The notes under the pieces were generated by a model. It was given only the letters and a program-made list of their open reading frames with translations. It searched no databases and was not told the DNA's origin. A DNA stretch of 64,000 bases from JAWLHJ01 sp039587535 (lineage in GTDB: Bacteria; Gemmatimonadota; Gemmatimonadetes; Longimicrobiales; Gaopeijiaceae): the NCBI GenBank assembly GCA_039587535.1, contig JBDHIF010000009.1, forward strand, positions 20,969 through 84,968. The letters are read 5' to 3'. How positions within the stretch are numbered: the first letter of the stretch is position 1; the number at the start of each line of letters is the position of its first letter. Below, piece by piece: positions 62,589 through 64,000 of this stretch. The position numbers were made by a program, and so were the translations under genes.

Positions 62589-64000
62589 ATGTCGGTCCAC
62601 CACCGTGACCTCGCCCTCGGGATCGACACCGCTTTGAGCCACTCCGAGCTCCTCATCGGCATCGCCGCCATCTTCGCCTTCGGGATCGGCGCTCAGTGGA
62701 TTGCCGCGAAACTCAAGACTCCGTCGATCCTACCATTGCTGATCTTCGGCTTCATCGCCGGGCCGGTGACGGGCCTCGTACGTCCCGACGAGATGTTCGG
62801 GGAGCTGTTCTTCGTCATCGTGCCCCTGGCGGTCGGCGTCGTCCTTTTCGAGGGCGGCATGACCCTGTCCATTTCCGAGATCCGCGGGCACCATGCGGTC
62901 GTCCGGCGACTCATCACCACGGGCATGCTCATCACCTGGGGTATCGTCGCCGCCGCGGCGATCCTCATCCTGGACCTGGCCCCGGGCATGGCCATTCTTC
63001 TCGGGGCCGTGGTCGTGGTGTCGGGCCCCACGGTCGTGGGACCCCTGTTGCGGTCAGTACGGCCCATCCGCCGGCTGCGCACGGTCCTGAATTGGGAGGG
63101 GATCCTCATCGATCCCATCGGGGCCACCATCGCCGTCATCGTCTTCGATATTCTCCTCGTCGGAGACGGATCTCTCACAGGCGGGGTGGGCGCAATCCTG
63201 TCGACCCTGAGCACCGGCGGCGTGGTCGGACTGGTGGGAGCCGCCGCTATGGTCCTGCTCCTCAAGAGCTACCTGATTCCCGACCACATGCAGGCGTCGG
63301 TCACGCTGGCTGCCATCGTCGCAGCGTTCGTGGTGTCCGACCTCGTACGACCCGAGTCCGGGCTTCTGGCCGCCACCCTCATGGGCATCGCGCTCGCCAA
63401 CCAACCCTTCGTCGCCGTCGATCGGATCGTGGCGTTCAAGGAGACACTGAGAGACCTCCTCATCGCCGGTCTCTTCATCATGCTGGCGGCTCGCCTGGAG
63501 ATCGAGGACGTGCTCTCCGTAGGCTGGGGCGAAGTCCTGTTCCTCTCGGTGATCGTTCTTCTGGCCAGGCCACTTACGGTGTTCGTCTCCACGCTCGGAT
63601 CCGACCTCACTCTGCGAGAGCGGCTCTTCGTGGCGTGGGTAGCACCCCGAGGGATCGTGGCAGCAGCCGTGGCCTCAGTGTTCGCGATCCCACTCGAGCA
63701 GCAGGGGATTATCGATGCCGACCGCCTCGTCCCCCTGACCTTCTTCGTCATCATCGGTACCGTCGCTCTGTACTCGTTGACGGCGAAGAGCGTCGGTCGG
63801 CTGCTGGGGGTCGTGGACGACGAGCCCGGGGGGATCACGATCGTCGGCGCCAACCCGGTGGCCCGGGAGCTCGCCAAGTCCGTCACCGACGCCGGTGTGG
63901 ATGTCCAGCTCATCGCTACGAACTATTCCGAGCTGACGAAGGCCCGGCTCGAGGGGTTGGACGCGGTTCGCGCAAGCGTCCTCGACGACCAGCCCGAGGA
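62589..64000 (+). CDS. Cation/proton antiporter with TrkA-N domain (cut by window edge)
   Basis: The first 470 residues of a monovalent cation:proton antiporter (CPA1/NhaP type), open at the window end. About twelve hydrophobic segments are visible from residue 18 to 410. Family motifs include LFEGGMTLS, VVSGPTVVGPLLR, LNWEGILIDPIGA with the ion-site acidic pair, and APRGIVAAAVASVFA. From about residue 415, GGITIVGANPVARELAKSV begins a TrkA-type NAD-binding domain, as in KefB/C or YjbQ-like proteins. It exchanges Na+ or K+ for H+ across the inner membrane. Confidence 0.93.
   Translation, partial: MSVHHRDLALGIDTALSHSELLIGIAAIFAFGIGAQWIAAKLKTPSILPLLIFGFIAGPVTGLVRPDEMFGELFFVIVPLAVGVVLFEGGMTLSISEIRGHHAVVRRLITTGMLITWGIVAAAAILILDLAPGMAILLGAVVVVSGPTVVGPLLRSVRPIRRLRTVLNWEGILIDPIGATIAVIVFDILLVGDGSLTGGVGAILSTLSTGGVVGLVGAAAMVLLLKSYLIPDHMQASVTLAAIVAAFVVSDLVRPESGLLAATLMGIALANQPFVAVDRIVAFKETLRDLLIAGLFIMLAARLEIEDVLSVGWGEVLFLSVIVLLARPLTVFVSTLGSDLTLRERLFVAWVAPRGIVAAAVASVFAIPLEQQGIIDADRLVPLTFFVIIGTVALYSLTAKSVGRLLGVVDDEPGGITIVGANPVARELAKSVTDAGVDVQLIATNYSELTKARLEGLDAVRASVLDDQPE

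Overview
The window is a 64 kb piece of a high-GC bacterial chromosome. Genes are densely packed, many start with GTG or TTG, and many neighbours overlap by ATGA or GTGA. I see no insertion sequence, integrase, prophage, CRISPR array, rRNA or complete tRNA, so this reads as core chromosome. The gene mix fits a free-living aerobic heterotroph of the Gemmatimonadota or a neighbouring phylum: secreted M1, M19 and amidase enzymes, LVIVD and PPC proteins, a response regulator joined to a PIG-L-like domain, kynurenine-type tryptophan breakdown and a multicopper oxidase. That placement is inference from gene content; no marker gene was compared.

Layout. 1-1006: end of a cysteine synthase and a ferritin-like protein. 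1127-3485 (minus): a secreted monohaem protein, an NsrR-like Rrf2 regulator with a promoter/operator dyad, and a cold-shock protein. 3850-4200 (minus): an ArsC/Spx-family redox protein interrupted by an in-frame TGA exactly where the first Cys of its CxxC motif belongs, followed by a bacterial-SECIS-like hairpin; it is probably a selenoprotein. 4408-9839: asparaginase, a lipoprotein methyltransferase, CsaA, glutamate dehydrogenase, an EamA transporter and a phosphodiesterase. 9929-16860: dipeptidase, MOSC protein, kynureninase-like and tryptophan dioxygenase genes, a family 5 uracil-DNA glycosylase, an amidase and a barrel-like protein. 17020-23903: a class A penicillin-binding protein, an LVIVD propeller protein, RidA and a Met-rich multicopper oxidase. 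23982-33206: small membrane proteins, a zinc-ribbon protein, an exported RidA, transporters, an SDR, the REC/PIG-L-like fusion and an M1 aminopeptidase. 33311-38794: accA, ricT, metG, an M23 peptidase and a lipoprotein. 38944-43676: a five-gene coupled operon (fadJ-like, MocA-like, two halves of XdhC, DUF402). 43853-52538 (minus): DsbA-like protein, HAD phosphatase, threonine dehydratase, gyrA and uvrA. 52638-59644: a histidine operon hisGDCHABF(IE) preceded by a His-rich leader peptide and a terminator/antiterminator pair. 59675-64000: a PPC lipoprotein, a barrel-like protein, a truncated haemoglobin and the start of a cation/proton antiporter.

The strongest unusual signals are the UGA-containing ArsC-like gene (4159-4161, SECIS candidate 4126-4142), the his attenuator (52638-52782), the response regulator fused to a PIG-L-like domain that has lost its zinc motif (30373-31455), and the dyad lying over the promoter of the NsrR-like gene (3106-3141).
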